Virus record (IMG/VR): IMGVR_UViG_3300046003_004989
Span: 1 to 64,000 of that record
Reading direction: 5' to 3' (one strand)
DNA length: 64,000 nt
Origin: a virus
The position numbers and the translations under genes are program-made. Shown here piece after piece: positions 49,625 to 57,921 of the stretch (the first letter of the stretch is position 1; each line of letters starts with the position of its first letter). A model generated the notes under the pieces. It was not told where the DNA came from and made no database searches. It saw only the letters and a list, made by a program, of their open reading frames with translations.

Positions 49625-49960
49625 TTAGAATATTCTCGTACCAGAAAACTTAAACCATTGAGTGCCATTATGCACAAACATATCTGCACCAGTGGATCCG
49701 GTATTTCTAAATGCCATTTGACCTAAAGAACCAGCTGAGTTATAAGCGGTTGGTGGAGAAACTATAATATATGAACCCATATAAGTTCCACCAGTAGGTC
49801 CTAAAAGTCCAAATTTACCAGTCATACCGACAGGACCCATAAGAAGAGAGTCTTCAGCTCGATTATATGATGAGTCAATCAAATCTGTAAAGTATGATTC
49901 GGTTGCCATGTTTCCGTCTTGAAATTCGGCCTTAAGATTGTTTCTATTGATTACTGACAT
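49625..49960 (-). CDS. Short fibre paralogue with collagen-like start
   Basis: 111 residues. N-terminal MATESYFTDLIDSSYNRAED aligns with the fibre gene's [19 protein letters not shown] (about 12 of 19 positions), and a short Gly-Pro-Thr stretch follows (GPTGG). Probably an attachment or adaptor segment. May be a chaperone-type or truncated copy. Confidence 0.75.
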   Translation of the reverse strand: MSVINRNNLKAEFQDGNMATESYFTDLIDSSYNRAEDSLLMGPVGMTGKFGLLGPTGGTYMGSYIIVSPPTAYNSAGSLGQMAFRNTGSTGADMFVHNGTQWFKFSGTRIF

Positions 49961-49969
49961 TGTTTTATA

Positions 49970-50503
49970 TTAATTTGCGTAAAGTACGGATACTGAAACT
50001 GGATATGGAGATATGTTGTTTATCTTCATAGGAGTTGTTAATTGAGAATTTGAATTCAAATGAAACAAATCTTTCATAACCATGTGCTTATATGTAGTAG
50101 AAGTTGGCAATCCGATTAAGAAAGGAATTGTCATTCCAACGTATCCAGGTTGTTCACCTATACCAATTTCAATTAGCTTTTGTTCTTCTAATGCTGTAGA
50201 AGGCCAAGCAGCTTTTGCTAAAACATACTTGGAATATAAGTCAACATAAGCAACTTCTTCTGGTTGCAATAGAACTGTTACAAAATTGTAAGTATCTACT
50301 ACTTGAAACCAGCTACATAGAGCAAAGTCGTTAGATGTAAATAAAGTTTGTGAAGATTTGAATACGCTAGGCTTACATCCTACCCAACGTATAACTTTTC
50401 TGCCATCTGTATCATTACAACAAAAAGTAGATTGATTGTCTATTGTTTGTTGTGAGAAATGAGAAGCGTTAAGTCCTTCTACTGTAGTATAGATTTCTGT
50501 CAT
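49970..50503 (-). CDS. Structural hypothetical protein (177 aa)
   Basis: Beta-rich with many aromatic and polar residues (MTEIYTTVEGLNASHFSQQT; STFCCNDTDGRKVIRWVGC). Adjacent to the fibre genes and close in style to tail-fibre accessory proteins. Unknown. Confidence 0.65.
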   Translation of the reverse strand: MTEIYTTVEGLNASHFSQQTIDNQSTFCCNDTDGRKVIRWVGCKPSVFKSSQTLFTSNDFALCSWFQVVDTYNFVTVLLQPEEVAYVDLYSKYVLAKAAWPSTALEEQKLIEIGIGEQPGYVGMTIPFLIGLPTSTTYKHMVMKDLFHLNSNSQLTTPMKINNISPYPVSVSVLYAN

Positions 50504-50506
50504 TTT

Positions 50507-51346
50507 TTACATTCCACTGGTTATTCTACGGACTTCCTGAGGTGCTTCAGATTCTTGATCTCCCTCGATCGTAGGTGTTTCAGTTTTAGTATATTTATCT
50601 TCTCCCTCGATTTCTCTTAGTTTGTCTTCAATTTGTTTTTTGATTTCAGGATTTTTAGCAATAACCTTTGCTATTTTCTGCTCTGTCTTCTTAGATTTCT
50701 CTTTGTTAGACAGATTTTCATCTTCTTGAATGTTTTCTATCTCAGTTTCTAATGCTTCTAGAGTAGGATTCTCGGCAGACTCCTCGATAGCTTCTAAAAG
50801 TTCTTCAGATATTCCAAGTTCTTCAGCAGCTTCTATTCTAGCCTCTCTTTCAAGTTCCTCTTCAATAGCATGTTTAGCTTCAAATTCAGCTTTAATCTCT
50901 TCTGCATTAGAAGGACGGATATAATCAACAAGGGATTTGATGAATCCTAAAGCAACAAGTGGAAGGATAGCTCCAGAAACAATGGATAGTACACGTTTCT
51001 GGAATATCGGTTCTTCTTCAATCAGACCAAATAGTTCTGACCAATTTTTATAGTCTTCTAAATGAGTATAAGCGAAGTACATATTACCCATCATTTGCAT
51101 TAATGTGATGGTTATAAATAGACCCCAAACCATACTTTTACTTGTTTTATCAAGAATGATAATAGCTGCCAATGAAGCAGCAGCACCAACCTCGAAAGCG
51201 ATAGCTAATGTTACAGCTAACCAATCAGGATTAGATAATTTAAAGAAGTCTATCACGTGGATAGTGGAGATTATCGATACCATCGCATATAGACCTACGA
51301 ATATCGAGATAATCGACCATTTAATAATGTTGTCTCTTTTACTCAT
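50507..51346 (-). CDS. Membrane protein with acidic coiled-coil tail
   Basis: 279 residues. Four hydrophobic segments (about residues 10-33, 40-64, 72-92 and 118-141), then a long acidic helical domain with coiled-coil character (EEELEREARIEAAEELGISE; SKKTEQKIAKVIAKNPEIKK). The C-terminus is likely cytoplasmic. No channel motif. Could organise membrane assembly; unknown. Confidence 0.75.
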   Translation of the reverse strand: MSKRDNIIKWSIISIFVGLYAMVSIISTIHVIDFFKLSNPDWLAVTLAIAFEVGAAASLAAIIILDKTSKSMVWGLFITITLMQMMGNMYFAYTHLEDYKNWSELFGLIEEEPIFQKRVLSIVSGAILPLVALGFIKSLVDYIRPSNAEEIKAEFEAKHAIEEELEREARIEAAEELGISEELLEAIEESAENPTLEALETEIENIQEDENLSNKEKSKKTEQKIAKVIAKNPEIKKQIEDKLREIEGEDKYTKTETPTIEGDQESEAPQEVRRITSGM

Positions 51347-51351
51347 TTTAT

Positions 51352-51654
51352 TTAATTTTCTTTTACGAAAGTGCCATTGACCATTTGACCTTTACGTTTA
51401 GCTATTACTCCATAAGATCCGTTAATACAATCTTCAATGTTATAGCCTTTTAATTTTGCTAGATTTGTCAGAACGACTACACAATCACCAATAGCGTCTT
51501 GAAACTCATCATCATTTTTCTTTAATAATGACATTGCCAATTCACCCATTTCTTCGGATAGTTTAGCAAATTGTGTTAAAGGATCACCCTTTTCATAGAT
51601 GCCTTTGTCTTGTGCCCATTCTCTAATTGAATGGAATTCGTTAGTTAAGTTCAT
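51352..51654 (-). CDS. MazG-like nucleotide pyrophosphohydrolase
   Basis: 100 residues. FAKLSEEMGELAMSLLKKND followed by FQDAIGDCVVVLTNLAKLKG gives the EExxE...DxxxD metal pattern of the MazG/dCTPase family. These hydrolyse (d)NTPs to monophosphates, or ppGpp-type substrates. Phage copies are thought to adjust nucleotide pools and stress signalling. Near ThyA. Confidence 0.9.
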   Translation of the reverse strand: MNLTNEFHSIREWAQDKGIYEKGDPLTQFAKLSEEMGELAMSLLKKNDDEFQDAIGDCVVVLTNLAKLKGYNIEDCINGSYGVIAKRKGQMVNGTFVKEN

Positions 51655-51681
51655 ATAGTTATGTATCTTGTTTAAAATTGA

Positions 51682-52041
51682 TTAAATTGAGAAGTGTTTT
51701 GTTACAAAATGTGATGTATTCATTTCAGTTGTTGCTGATTCAACTAGTCTATGAGAACCTTCAAAAATCATTTTCAGATCGAAGTTCACTCTAATCATAT
51801 CAGGATTCTTGATGTCTGGTGCTGTTTGATAGCCTTTAACTTCAAATACTCCAAGAACTTTGTTTGCTTTAACAGGGAATATGTACTTCATATTTTCTGC
51901 TACTTCAGGTTTCATGACCCACCAACCTCTTGAAACTTTTAGAAGATCCGAAAGAGGATATTTTCCGTTTGCTGTTGGTACCGATATCGTTACATTTACG
52001 AACGATGCATTGTTTGTTGAATTTTCCATTGAATTTTCCAT
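51682..52041 (-). CDS. Hypothetical protein (119 aa)
   Basis: Start at MENSMENSTNNASFVNV; the longer frame reads the promoter. Beta-rich with a conserved-looking GWWVMKPEVAENMKYIFPVK segment. First gene after promoter 52066-52096. Unknown. Confidence 0.65.
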   Translation of the reverse strand: MENSMENSTNNASFVNVTISVPTANGKYPLSDLLKVSRGWWVMKPEVAENMKYIFPVKANKVLGVFEVKGYQTAPDIKNPDMIRVNFDLKMIFEGSHRLVESATTEMNTSHFVTKHFSI

Positions 52042-52065
52042 TTTAGAATTATTTAAGATTATATA

Positions 52066-52096
52066 CAAAGATAACAAAAAGTTCCCCTAAAAGGAA
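52066..52096 (-). promoter_or_regulatory. Bacteroidota-type promoter variant
   Basis: TATCTTTG at 52066-52073 with T-rich upstream stretch; the short hairpin below overlaps it. Confidence 0.55.
52082..52096 (-). terminator. Weak hairpin terminator
   Basis: A four- to five-pair TTCC/GGAA stem followed by TTTTTG on the minus strand, after the sugar dehydrogenase gene. Weak but in the same layout as the stronger cassettes. Confidence 0.4.
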
Positions 52097-52123
52097 AGAT
52101 TTCGATCAAAAGTTATTAACATT

Positions 52124-52981
52124 TTACTCGGCTGATACAGCTCTTCCTACTTGTTTTGTCCAATCTAGATCTGTTCTTACTTCAGTATTTTTTGCAATAG
52201 TAGCAGTTAACATTGTAGTATCGACATTTAAAGATTTTGCTAAGAATTGTAAAGCTGCTATATCTTTAGGGAAGCAGTGTCCACCGAATCCAAAATCGCC
52301 ATCAGGGCCTGGAACTGACCAATGTGAATTACCTAAACGATCATCATAACGAGCATATTCAATTACCTTATCATAATCAATACCTAAGCCTTGACATAAT
52401 TGGAATATTTCATTTGCATAGGAAACTTTCATTGCTAAGAATGTATTTGTTACATATTTGATAGTTTCTGCAATAGTAGAAGATGTTTTGATGATAGGCA
52501 CTTTAGGGAATGCTTTTGCGAAAATAGCTTTTACTTTCGTAGAGCCAGGTCTTTCACCACCTACAATGATTCTATTTTGATTTTTGTAGTCTTCATTCGC
52601 ATTAGCTTCTGTTAAGAATTCTGGATTGAAAACGATATCTAGAGTTTGATATATTGAATTGAGTGTTTCTGTAGTTCTTGGTGGAATAGTTGATTTGATA
52701 ACTACGATATAACCGTCTTTATTAAGTGCTTTTACGCAATCAGCTATTTCGTTTAGTGCAGATGCAAGAATGCCTAAATCACATTCACCTGATTTTTTCA
52801 TTGGAGTCGGTACGCATAAGAATGTCATTTCTGTGTTTTCTACAACTTCAAAAATACTTCTTACCGTACTGTTTTTATTAGGGTCTTTGTCGAATGCAGC
52901 TATATTGTAATAGTTTTTCATTCCTTCTCGAACAGCTGATCCTACAAAGCCTTGTCCGATGATACCGATTGTCTCTTTCAT
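52124..52981 (-). CDS. UDP-glucose/GDP-mannose dehydrogenase family, C-terminally short
   Basis: 285 residues. Rossmann motif GQGFVG (9-14), LCVPTPMKKSGECDLG, the Lys site FLAMKVSYANE (Lys185) and the catalytic Cys236 in GFGGHCFPKD. Bacterial members have about 430 residues, so the UDP-binding C-terminal domain is missing, though the next gene is unrelated. It might oxidise a nucleotide sugar to a uronate for glycan or DNA modification, or be a different substrate variant. Confidence 0.85.
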   Translation of the reverse strand: MKETIGIIGQGFVGSAVREGMKNYYNIAAFDKDPNKNSTVRSIFEVVENTEMTFLCVPTPMKKSGECDLGILASALNEIADCVKALNKDGYIVVIKSTIPPRTTETLNSIYQTLDIVFNPEFLTEANANEDYKNQNRIIVGGERPGSTKVKAIFAKAFPKVPIIKTSSTIAETIKYVTNTFLAMKVSYANEIFQLCQGLGIDYDKVIEYARYDDRLGNSHWSVPGPDGDFGFGGHCFPKDIAALQFLAKSLNVDTTMLTATIAKNTEVRTDLDWTKQVGRAVSAE

Positions 52982-52983
52982 TT

Positions 52984-53391
52984 TTATTTAGTTAGTTCTT
53001 CAATTAATTTAGTGATACGATTACGTCCTTTCTCTCCGATAGGAATTGGATTTCCTTCTTCGTCGATATGTACAAACTTTATATGCGTTTTAAGAACTAA
53101 AGTTTGCTTTCCAGTGTAAACGTTATGTGCTCTTGCTTCAAGATAGAGTGTGATGGATGAATTTCCTAATGCACTCGGTTGTCCGTATATTTTTAGTAAT
53201 TGACTCTCTTTTGCAGGTTTTTCAAATATACATTTGTCTATCGAAACAGTAACCATTCGTGGAGAATCACACAACTGCATGGAAAACCCTGCGGCTGCAG
53301 CGTCAATCCATGCTAGTAATTTCCCACCAAACAAATTGCCATGGAAACCAAGGTCAGATTTCTTAATGGGATGTGTGTTCAGTAATTCCAT
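52984..53391 (-). CDS. Acyl-CoA thioesterase (hotdog, YciA/ACOT type)
   Basis: 135 residues. HGNLFGGKLLAWIDAAAAGF is the hallmark loop with Asp catalytic residue of YciA-type hotdog thioesterases, followed by VSIDKCIFEKPAKESQLLK. One full domain. Hydrolyses acyl-CoA. Part of the acyl-metabolism set with the 3-hydroxyacyl-CoA dehydrogenase and ACP. Overlaps the vWA gene at TAATG. Confidence 0.9.
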   Translation of the reverse strand: MELLNTHPIKKSDLGFHGNLFGGKLLAWIDAAAAGFSMQLCDSPRMVTVSIDKCIFEKPAKESQLLKIYGQPSALGNSSITLYLEARAHNVYTGKQTLVLKTHIKFVHIDEEGNPIPIGEKGRNRITKLIEELTK

Positions 53392-54041
53392 TATTGTACG
53401 TCTTTACGATCTTCTTCAGTGAAAGAAAGAGCATCAGCTACTGCAGCAGATGAGATATTAACATCCATCTTAGCTGAACGATAGTTAGAAATTTTAGATG
53501 AGAAGTTCATGTACATTTTTGAATTAGAAGCATCATTTGCATTGAAAGTCATTGAATTTCCAGCATTGATACCCATAGCACCACCTGCTTTAATTGCATC
53601 TTGATTAGCTGCTAAGAATAAGAAATTCCATCCATCTTTCTTTTTGTCTTCAATCAATTTGAAAACTTTTGCTTGATCGTATTCTTTACTTGCATTTTCA
53701 TAACCATCGGTGATGATTACGAATACTACATCATTTTTAGTTTTTACATCTTTTATCGTTTGACCTACTGCATCGTAAAGAGCAGTTGTTGCACGAGGTA
53801 CAAATGTTTCACCTAAAATAAGGTCTTTTGCTTCATTGATTGGAAGCTCTTTATAATCAACTTGATATTGATTATCGAATTGCACTAAAGTGATATTTGC
53901 TTCACCTTCTGCAGCTTTCTGTTCTTTAACGAAAGTATTGAATCCGTCTACGGTAGACTGACCAATAGAATCCATAGAACCAGAACGGTCTAAAACAACG
54001 ATAATATCAGTTGCTTTAGGAGTTACTTTTTTCTTTGCCAT
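53391..54041 (-). CDS. vWA-domain protein
   Basis: 216 residues with a MIDAS motif DRSGS (18-22), Thr in PRATTALYDAV and Asp in IITDGYENAS, so the metal site is intact. Similar to TerY or phage VWA proteins used in stress and ion-binding. C-terminal part has SNSKMYMNFSSKISNYRSAK. Its own TAATG overlap ties it to ThyA and the thioesterase. Role unknown; a second vWA protein (26461) exists in the window. Confidence 0.9.
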   Translation of the reverse strand: MAKKKVTPKATDIIVVLDRSGSMDSIGQSTVDGFNTFVKEQKAAEGEANITLVQFDNQYQVDYKELPINEAKDLILGETFVPRATTALYDAVGQTIKDVKTKNDVVFVIITDGYENASKEYDQAKVFKLIEDKKKDGWNFLFLAANQDAIKAGGAMGINAGNSMTFNANDASNSKMYMNFSSKISNYRSAKMDVNISSAAVADALSFTEEDRKDVQ

Positions 54042-55312
54042 TAGTTATTGAGTTTTGCTTTTATTGTGTCGTGATGTTTATAATCTACAAGACGGAAATA
54101 TGAGATATCCATATCTTTACTTGTTATCATATTCCTAACTGGTGTATCGAATACTAATTTAGGAAGTGGGAAAGGTTGTCTTGTGTGGACTTGAATTTTT
54201 GAAACGAATTTTTTCTCTTCAGCTCTTGCAGCAGCTGCTTCTTCATATTTCTTTTCTTTAACCAAAGAAATTTTTCTTTTACGGATTTCTGCTAATTCTG
54301 GATGAGCTTCATCTAACTCTTCTTCAGTGAAGAATCTTCCAATTTGTTCTGCTGCTTGTTCTAAATGATTCAAGTATAAATGAGTATCACCTAGATTACC
54401 AATTAATTGATCTGGCATCATACCAACTTCTCTTGCTAAGATTTCTAATAGAAGACCGTAAGATGCTATATTGAAGGGTAAACCGAGTAGTGTATCTACG
54501 GATCTTTGATTCCACATTAAAGAAAGAGCTTTCTTTGGAATACGAAGAGCATCACAATGCATTTCAGATATAGTTTGACCAATTTTCCAAAGTTGATTAC
54601 GATCTCCATAAGCAATTCTTTCTTGCATAGTTAAATCTCTCGTATAACATTGAAAACCGTAATGACAAGGAGGGAGAGTCATTTTATCAATTTCTCCTGG
54701 ATTCCAAGCATTAACCATTAATCTTCTACTATCAGGATTATTCTTCAAGTCATGAATCAGATCAGCAATTTGATCGATATGATTTTCATTAACCATTGGA
54801 CGTGAACCGTTCATCCACCAATCTCCATGAAACCAATCTCTCCACTGTTTACCGTAAATAGGTCCAAGATTACCGAATTGAGTATTGAAGTCATCATTTG
54901 CGAGGATCTCTTCTTCAAATTCCTTTTCTGTTAACATAACCATTGCATCAGCTTTAACAAATTCTGCAATTGCTTCTTGTCCGGTTGTTTGTGGATTTGC
55001 TACAGAATCTTTTAAACCATTGAACCATTTTTGATACTTCTTATAAGCATCTCCTGTCCAAATATGAATTCCATTTTGTAGAAGATAACGTAAGTTTGTG
55101 TCTCCGTTCAAGAACCAAATAAGTTCTCCTACAACTCCTTTAAAAAACAACTTTTTAGTTGTTAATGCAGGGAATCCTTCTTGCATATTATGTCGAATCG
55201 TATACCCGAAAATGGATTTCGTTCCAACACCTGTTCTGTCTTTCTTTTCAATACCATACTCTAAAATGATTTGTAGTAAGTCTTGGTATTGTACGTCGAT
55301 GTTTCTTTTCAT
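54041..55312 (-). CDS. thyA: Thymidylate synthase with extra insertions
   Basis: 423 residues against about 264 for ThyA. N-terminus YQDLLQIILEYGIEKKDRTG and the catalytic segment LPPCHYGFQCYTRDL are standard, as are QRSVDTLLGLPFNIASY and NLGDTHLYLNHLEQ. Extra sequence lies in the middle (KYQKWFNGLKDSVANPQTTG) and in a C-terminal insert of helical, Glu/Lys-rich sequence (EIRKRKISLVKEKKYEEAAA) resembling a UVR motif. Makes dTMP from dUMP. Confidence 0.95.
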   Translation of the reverse strand: MKRNIDVQYQDLLQIILEYGIEKKDRTGVGTKSIFGYTIRHNMQEGFPALTTKKLFFKGVVGELIWFLNGDTNLRYLLQNGIHIWTGDAYKKYQKWFNGLKDSVANPQTTGQEAIAEFVKADAMVMLTEKEFEEEILANDDFNTQFGNLGPIYGKQWRDWFHGDWWMNGSRPMVNENHIDQIADLIHDLKNNPDSRRLMVNAWNPGEIDKMTLPPCHYGFQCYTRDLTMQERIAYGDRNQLWKIGQTISEMHCDALRIPKKALSLMWNQRSVDTLLGLPFNIASYGLLLEILAREVGMMPDQLIGNLGDTHLYLNHLEQAAEQIGRFFTEEELDEAHPELAEIRKRKISLVKEKKYEEAAAARAEEKKFVSKIQVHTRQPFPLPKLVFDTPVRNMITSKDMDISYFRLVDYKHHDTIKAKLNN

Positions 55313-55594
55313 TTAATTAACTTTGTGTAAAGGTTCGCCTATAAATTTTTCTAGTACTTCAAGTTTCGGTTTAGCGTTTGAATGTTCTTTAGCAAAATTC
55401 CATTCTTTGTTATGAGAATCTAATATTGAAGTTCGTCCTTCTATAAATTCTCGCATTTCATCATCTAGCATAATTGCTACAATTTCTTTCCATTGATCAG
55501 TAATAATGAATAGGTTTTGTCTTTTGTGAGCTACAAGGACATCACCTTCAAAATTTAGCAAACCTAGCTTAGGAAACGGAATCATTTTTTTCAT
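55313..55594 (-). CDS. Hypothetical protein (93 aa)
   Basis: Alpha/beta protein with NFEGDVLVAHKRQNLFIITD and helical end. The ORF overlaps its upstream neighbour by 26 nt. Unknown, but co-transcribed with ThyA. Confidence 0.65.
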   Translation of the reverse strand: MKKMIPFPKLGLLNFEGDVLVAHKRQNLFIITDQWKEIVAIMLDDEMREFIEGRTSILDSHNKEWNFAKEHSNAKPKLEVLEKFIGEPLHKVN

Positions 55595-55814
55595 CTTCTA
55601 CGAATATTAGTTTAACGGTTTTCATTTCAGTTCCTTCAGGAAGGATAGTATTCTCGGGAAGAATACGAAACAGAATTTCCATATCTGCTTCGGGACTCAT
55701 TAATTGAGGCATCGATGAATGTCCCCAATGAACTTCATCAGATAGAGGAGAAAATTCGAAATGTACGAATTGACCGTGCTTAGCTTCCCATAATGTTTTG
55801 TAAGTGTTTTCCAT
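55569..55814 (-). CDS. Hypothetical protein (81 aa)
   Basis: Soluble, acidic (FHFEFSPLSDEVHWGHSSMP region) with a short Val/Ile strand near the end (TVKLIFVEDEKND). Unknown. Confidence 0.65.
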   Translation of the reverse strand: MENTYKTLWEAKHGQFVHFEFSPLSDEVHWGHSSMPQLMSPEADMEILFRILPENTILPEGTEMKTVKLIFVEDEKNDSVS

Positions 55815-55815
55815 A

Positions 55816-56691
55816 TTAATTGTTATATGTAGATTTTAGAGATAGAATATAATTCGATAGAATATGTTCGGCTTTCCAGCCTAATTTTGCATACGTTTCT
55901 ACAGTATTACATAGAGTATGTTGTCCTTCATTTTTTCTGAGTGGTACAAATTTTATTTTTGTAGTATCATTTCCACAATAAAGCATAGCTACTTCTAATA
56001 TGGAAATAGGCATACCTCTACCTAAATCGAAGTTATCACCTTTTCTTTTTTCGTTACTAGCTGCAATAAGTCCTTTACAAATATCTTCAACATGAGTAAA
56101 GTCTCTACTTTGTTTTCCGTCACCTACAATCGTTATCGGTTCACCTTCTTCAAATTGTCTACCGAATTTAGCTACTACGGTTGCCCATTCACCAATACGA
56201 GGTTCTCTCGGTCCATACACATTATAAAATGTACACATTGATGCATTCAAATCAAAACACTCAACATAAGTTTTTAGAATTCCTTCACCTGCTACTTTTG
56301 AGAACGTATAAGGTGTTAGATAGGGTGTTCCGTGATTCTTAGAAGAAGTTGTTGCATACACAAGAGATGCGTTAGAAATTCTTGCGAGTTCACATACGGC
56401 TGCAGTTCCAAGAGTATTTGCGTCGAAGTATTCAAGAGGTTTTTCAAATGAAGGTTGGATTCTAGCCAATGCGGCTAAGTGAAATATTTTATCAAATTTT
56501 ATGTTTGCATAATGTACATTAACGTTTTGTACATCTCCGAGGATGTATTCTGCAAACTCATTCGAATATTTTAAAGAAGAAGATTCAGAAGATAGATTAT
56601 CGATCCCATAAACTTCATGTCCTTGTGCTACTAACATATCTACCAGATTGGATCCGACGAATCCCAAAGCACCTGTGACTAAAATTTTCAT
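55816..56691 (-). CDS. NAD-dependent sugar epimerase/dehydratase
   Basis: Start at MKILVTGALGFVGSNLVDML; upstream residues read a CATATAAC box. 291 residues. GxxGxxG at 7-13, active-site STSSxxY-K: YATTSSKNHGTPYLTPYTFSK (Tyr and Lys), then a C-terminal substrate domain with QSRDFTHVEDICKGLIAASN. Extended SDR (UDP-glucose 4-epimerase/GDP-mannose dehydratase type). Likely supplies a sugar nucleotide for the glycosyltransferases of this cluster. Confidence 0.92.
   Translation of the reverse strand: MKILVTGALGFVGSNLVDMLVAQGHEVYGIDNLSSESSSLKYSNEFAEYILGDVQNVNVHYANIKFDKIFHLAALARIQPSFEKPLEYFDANTLGTAAVCELARISNASLVYATTSSKNHGTPYLTPYTFSKVAGEGILKTYVECFDLNASMCTFYNVYGPREPRIGEWATVVAKFGRQFEEGEPITIVGDGKQSRDFTHVEDICKGLIAASNEKRKGDNFDLGRGMPISILEVAMLYCGNDTTKIKFVPLRKNEGQHTLCNTVETYAKLGWKAEHILSNYILSLKSTYNN
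55822..55830 (-). promoter_or_regulatory. CATATAAY box upstream of the gene at 55814
   Basis: Minus strand ACATATAAC, 8 nt before the ATG. Partly inside the end of the epimerase gene. Confidence 0.3.
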
Positions 56692-56709
56692 ATTATTTAG
56701 TTTATTATT

Positions 56710-56718
56710 GTTATATGA
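56710..56718 (-). promoter_or_regulatory. CATATAAY box upstream of the epimerase gene
   Basis: Minus strand TCATATAAC about 19 nt before the epimerase ATG, just after the terminator at 56740. Good placement. Confidence 0.55.
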
Positions 56719-56739
56719 AGAAAGCACTCCAAAGTACAA

Positions 56740-56761
56740 AAGACCGAATTTCTTCGGTCTT
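56740..56761 (-). terminator. Intrinsic terminator after the gene at 56786
   Basis: Nine-pair stem (56740-56748 with 56753-56761) with a GAAA loop, then TTGTAC on the minus strand. Confidence 0.8.
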
Positions 56762-56785
56762 TGTTGTTGAGTTAAGGCAACTCTG

Positions 56786-57076
56786 TTATTTTGAAAGGCT
56801 TTCTAGTTCTTTGTCTATTTGAGATTGACGATTAACATCTAGAATTTTACGATCAGTTGATTGTATCATTCTTTTCTCAGACTTAAGACCTTCAATTTGT
56901 AGGTCTTTCTTAGTGACAGTTGTAGATTGGAGCGTATCAACTTTTTCTGTAAGCTTATCAATTCGCTTATTGATACTTTTTGTGTCACTGCTGCAAGTTC
57001 GTAGGAATAGAATAACTAGCAAAGATAGAACTATTAGGTTGAAATACCTTCCAATAAATTCGTTAAATTTATTCAT
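56786..57076 (-). CDS. Membrane-anchored coiled-coil protein (96 aa)
   Basis: One hydrophobic helix (residues 10-25, YFNLIVLSLLVILFLRTC) then a coiled coil (INKRIDKLTEKVDTLQSTT) and a helical end. Topology like an inner-membrane spanin (i-spanin) but without the outer partner; alternatively a scaffold. Unknown. Confidence 0.65.
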   Translation of the reverse strand: MNKFNEFIGRYFNLIVLSLLVILFLRTCSSDTKSINKRIDKLTEKVDTLQSTTVTKKDLQIEGLKSEKRMIQSTDRKILDVNRQSQIDKELESLSK

Positions 57077-57311
57077 TTTCTTTCTTTTTAGGTTTTATGA
57101 TCTTGTTAGGTCTCGGTGTTTGCTGTGAGATTTTAGCATTATAATAATCATCGGTATAACATTCGCAAGGAAGTTTAGATTGTCCACATTTAGGACATGC
57201 TAGATTATCATCAGGGCTTGCATTCGGTTTAGGGACTTCAACCTCTTCGATATCCTTTTTGTTTGGTTTTTTACCTTCTACTAAAAACTCAATAAATTTC
57301 TTAAAAGCCAT
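57069..57311 (-). CDS. Zinc-ribbon-like protein (80 aa)
   Basis: Central CPKCGQSKLPCECYTDDY with four Cys (C-x2-C...C-x-C), a likely zinc ribbon, flanked by Lys-rich segments. Could bind nucleic acid. Unknown. Confidence 0.65.
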   Translation of the reverse strand: MAFKKFIEFLVEGKKPNKKDIEEVEVPKPNASPDDNLACPKCGQSKLPCECYTDDYYNAKISQQTPRPNKIIKPKKKENE

Positions 57312-57340
57312 TTTGTATGTGTACTTTTAAGTTATTTATC

Positions 57341-57874
57341 TTAGCGTCCTTGATTCTGTAATTGAGCTTGAGCTTCCAATGACTTAACCAAATCTTCTAC
57401 TGGAATTCCTTGTTCAATTGAAACTAATTCCAACGAAAGATCTCTCAATTCTTGACGGTCTTCATTAACTTCTTTCACAGGTAAAGCGAATTGGTCACAA
57501 ATACCTTTGAATAATTTAGCAGATTCTTGTCCACGAGATACGTAATTTTTCAAGAAGTGGAAGATAGCTTCAGTGATTTCTACTTCAGTTTTACCTTTCA
57601 ATTCACCTTTATCGTTTCTAAGAACTGATAAACGATCAAATGTTTCAGAGATTGCGTAAGACTCATAACCTTTCCATTCTACGTTATTATAAAAAGTATC
57701 GAAGAAGAATGCTGTTTGTTCAGCAGTTAAGTAGATGTCATACTTCTTAGTTTCTAGTAGTTGACGGAAATTGTCAAACTTTTCTTGTGCTGCAGCTAGA
57801 GCTTTTTGATCTACTACTGGAGCTTGAGTTGGTTGAGTTGCTTCAGCAACTTCATCAGCTTTAATTACTTTCAT
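57341..57874 (-). CDS. Hypothetical helical protein (177 aa)
   Basis: Start at MKVIKADEVAEATQPTQAPV; earlier residues read a CATATAAT box. Long alpha-helical, Gln/Glu-rich with aromatic middle (DTFYNNVEWKGYESYAISET). Probably a virion-associated or scaffold protein. Unknown. Confidence 0.7.
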   Translation of the reverse strand: MKVIKADEVAEATQPTQAPVVDQKALAAAQEKFDNFRQLLETKKYDIYLTAEQTAFFFDTFYNNVEWKGYESYAISETFDRLSVLRNDKGELKGKTEVEITEAIFHFLKNYVSRGQESAKLFKGICDQFALPVKEVNEDRQELRDLSLELVSIEQGIPVEDLVKSLEAQAQLQNQGR

Positions 57875-57895
57875 GTTTATTGATTTGTTTAGTTT

Positions 57896-57904
57896 ATTAT
57901 ATGT
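57896..57904 (-). promoter_or_regulatory. CATATAAY box upstream of the gene at 57874
   Basis: Minus strand ACATATAAT about 22 nt before the ATG. A gap separates it from the glycosyltransferase upstream. Confidence 0.5.
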
Positions 57905-57921
57905 TGATTTTGAATTTTTGT

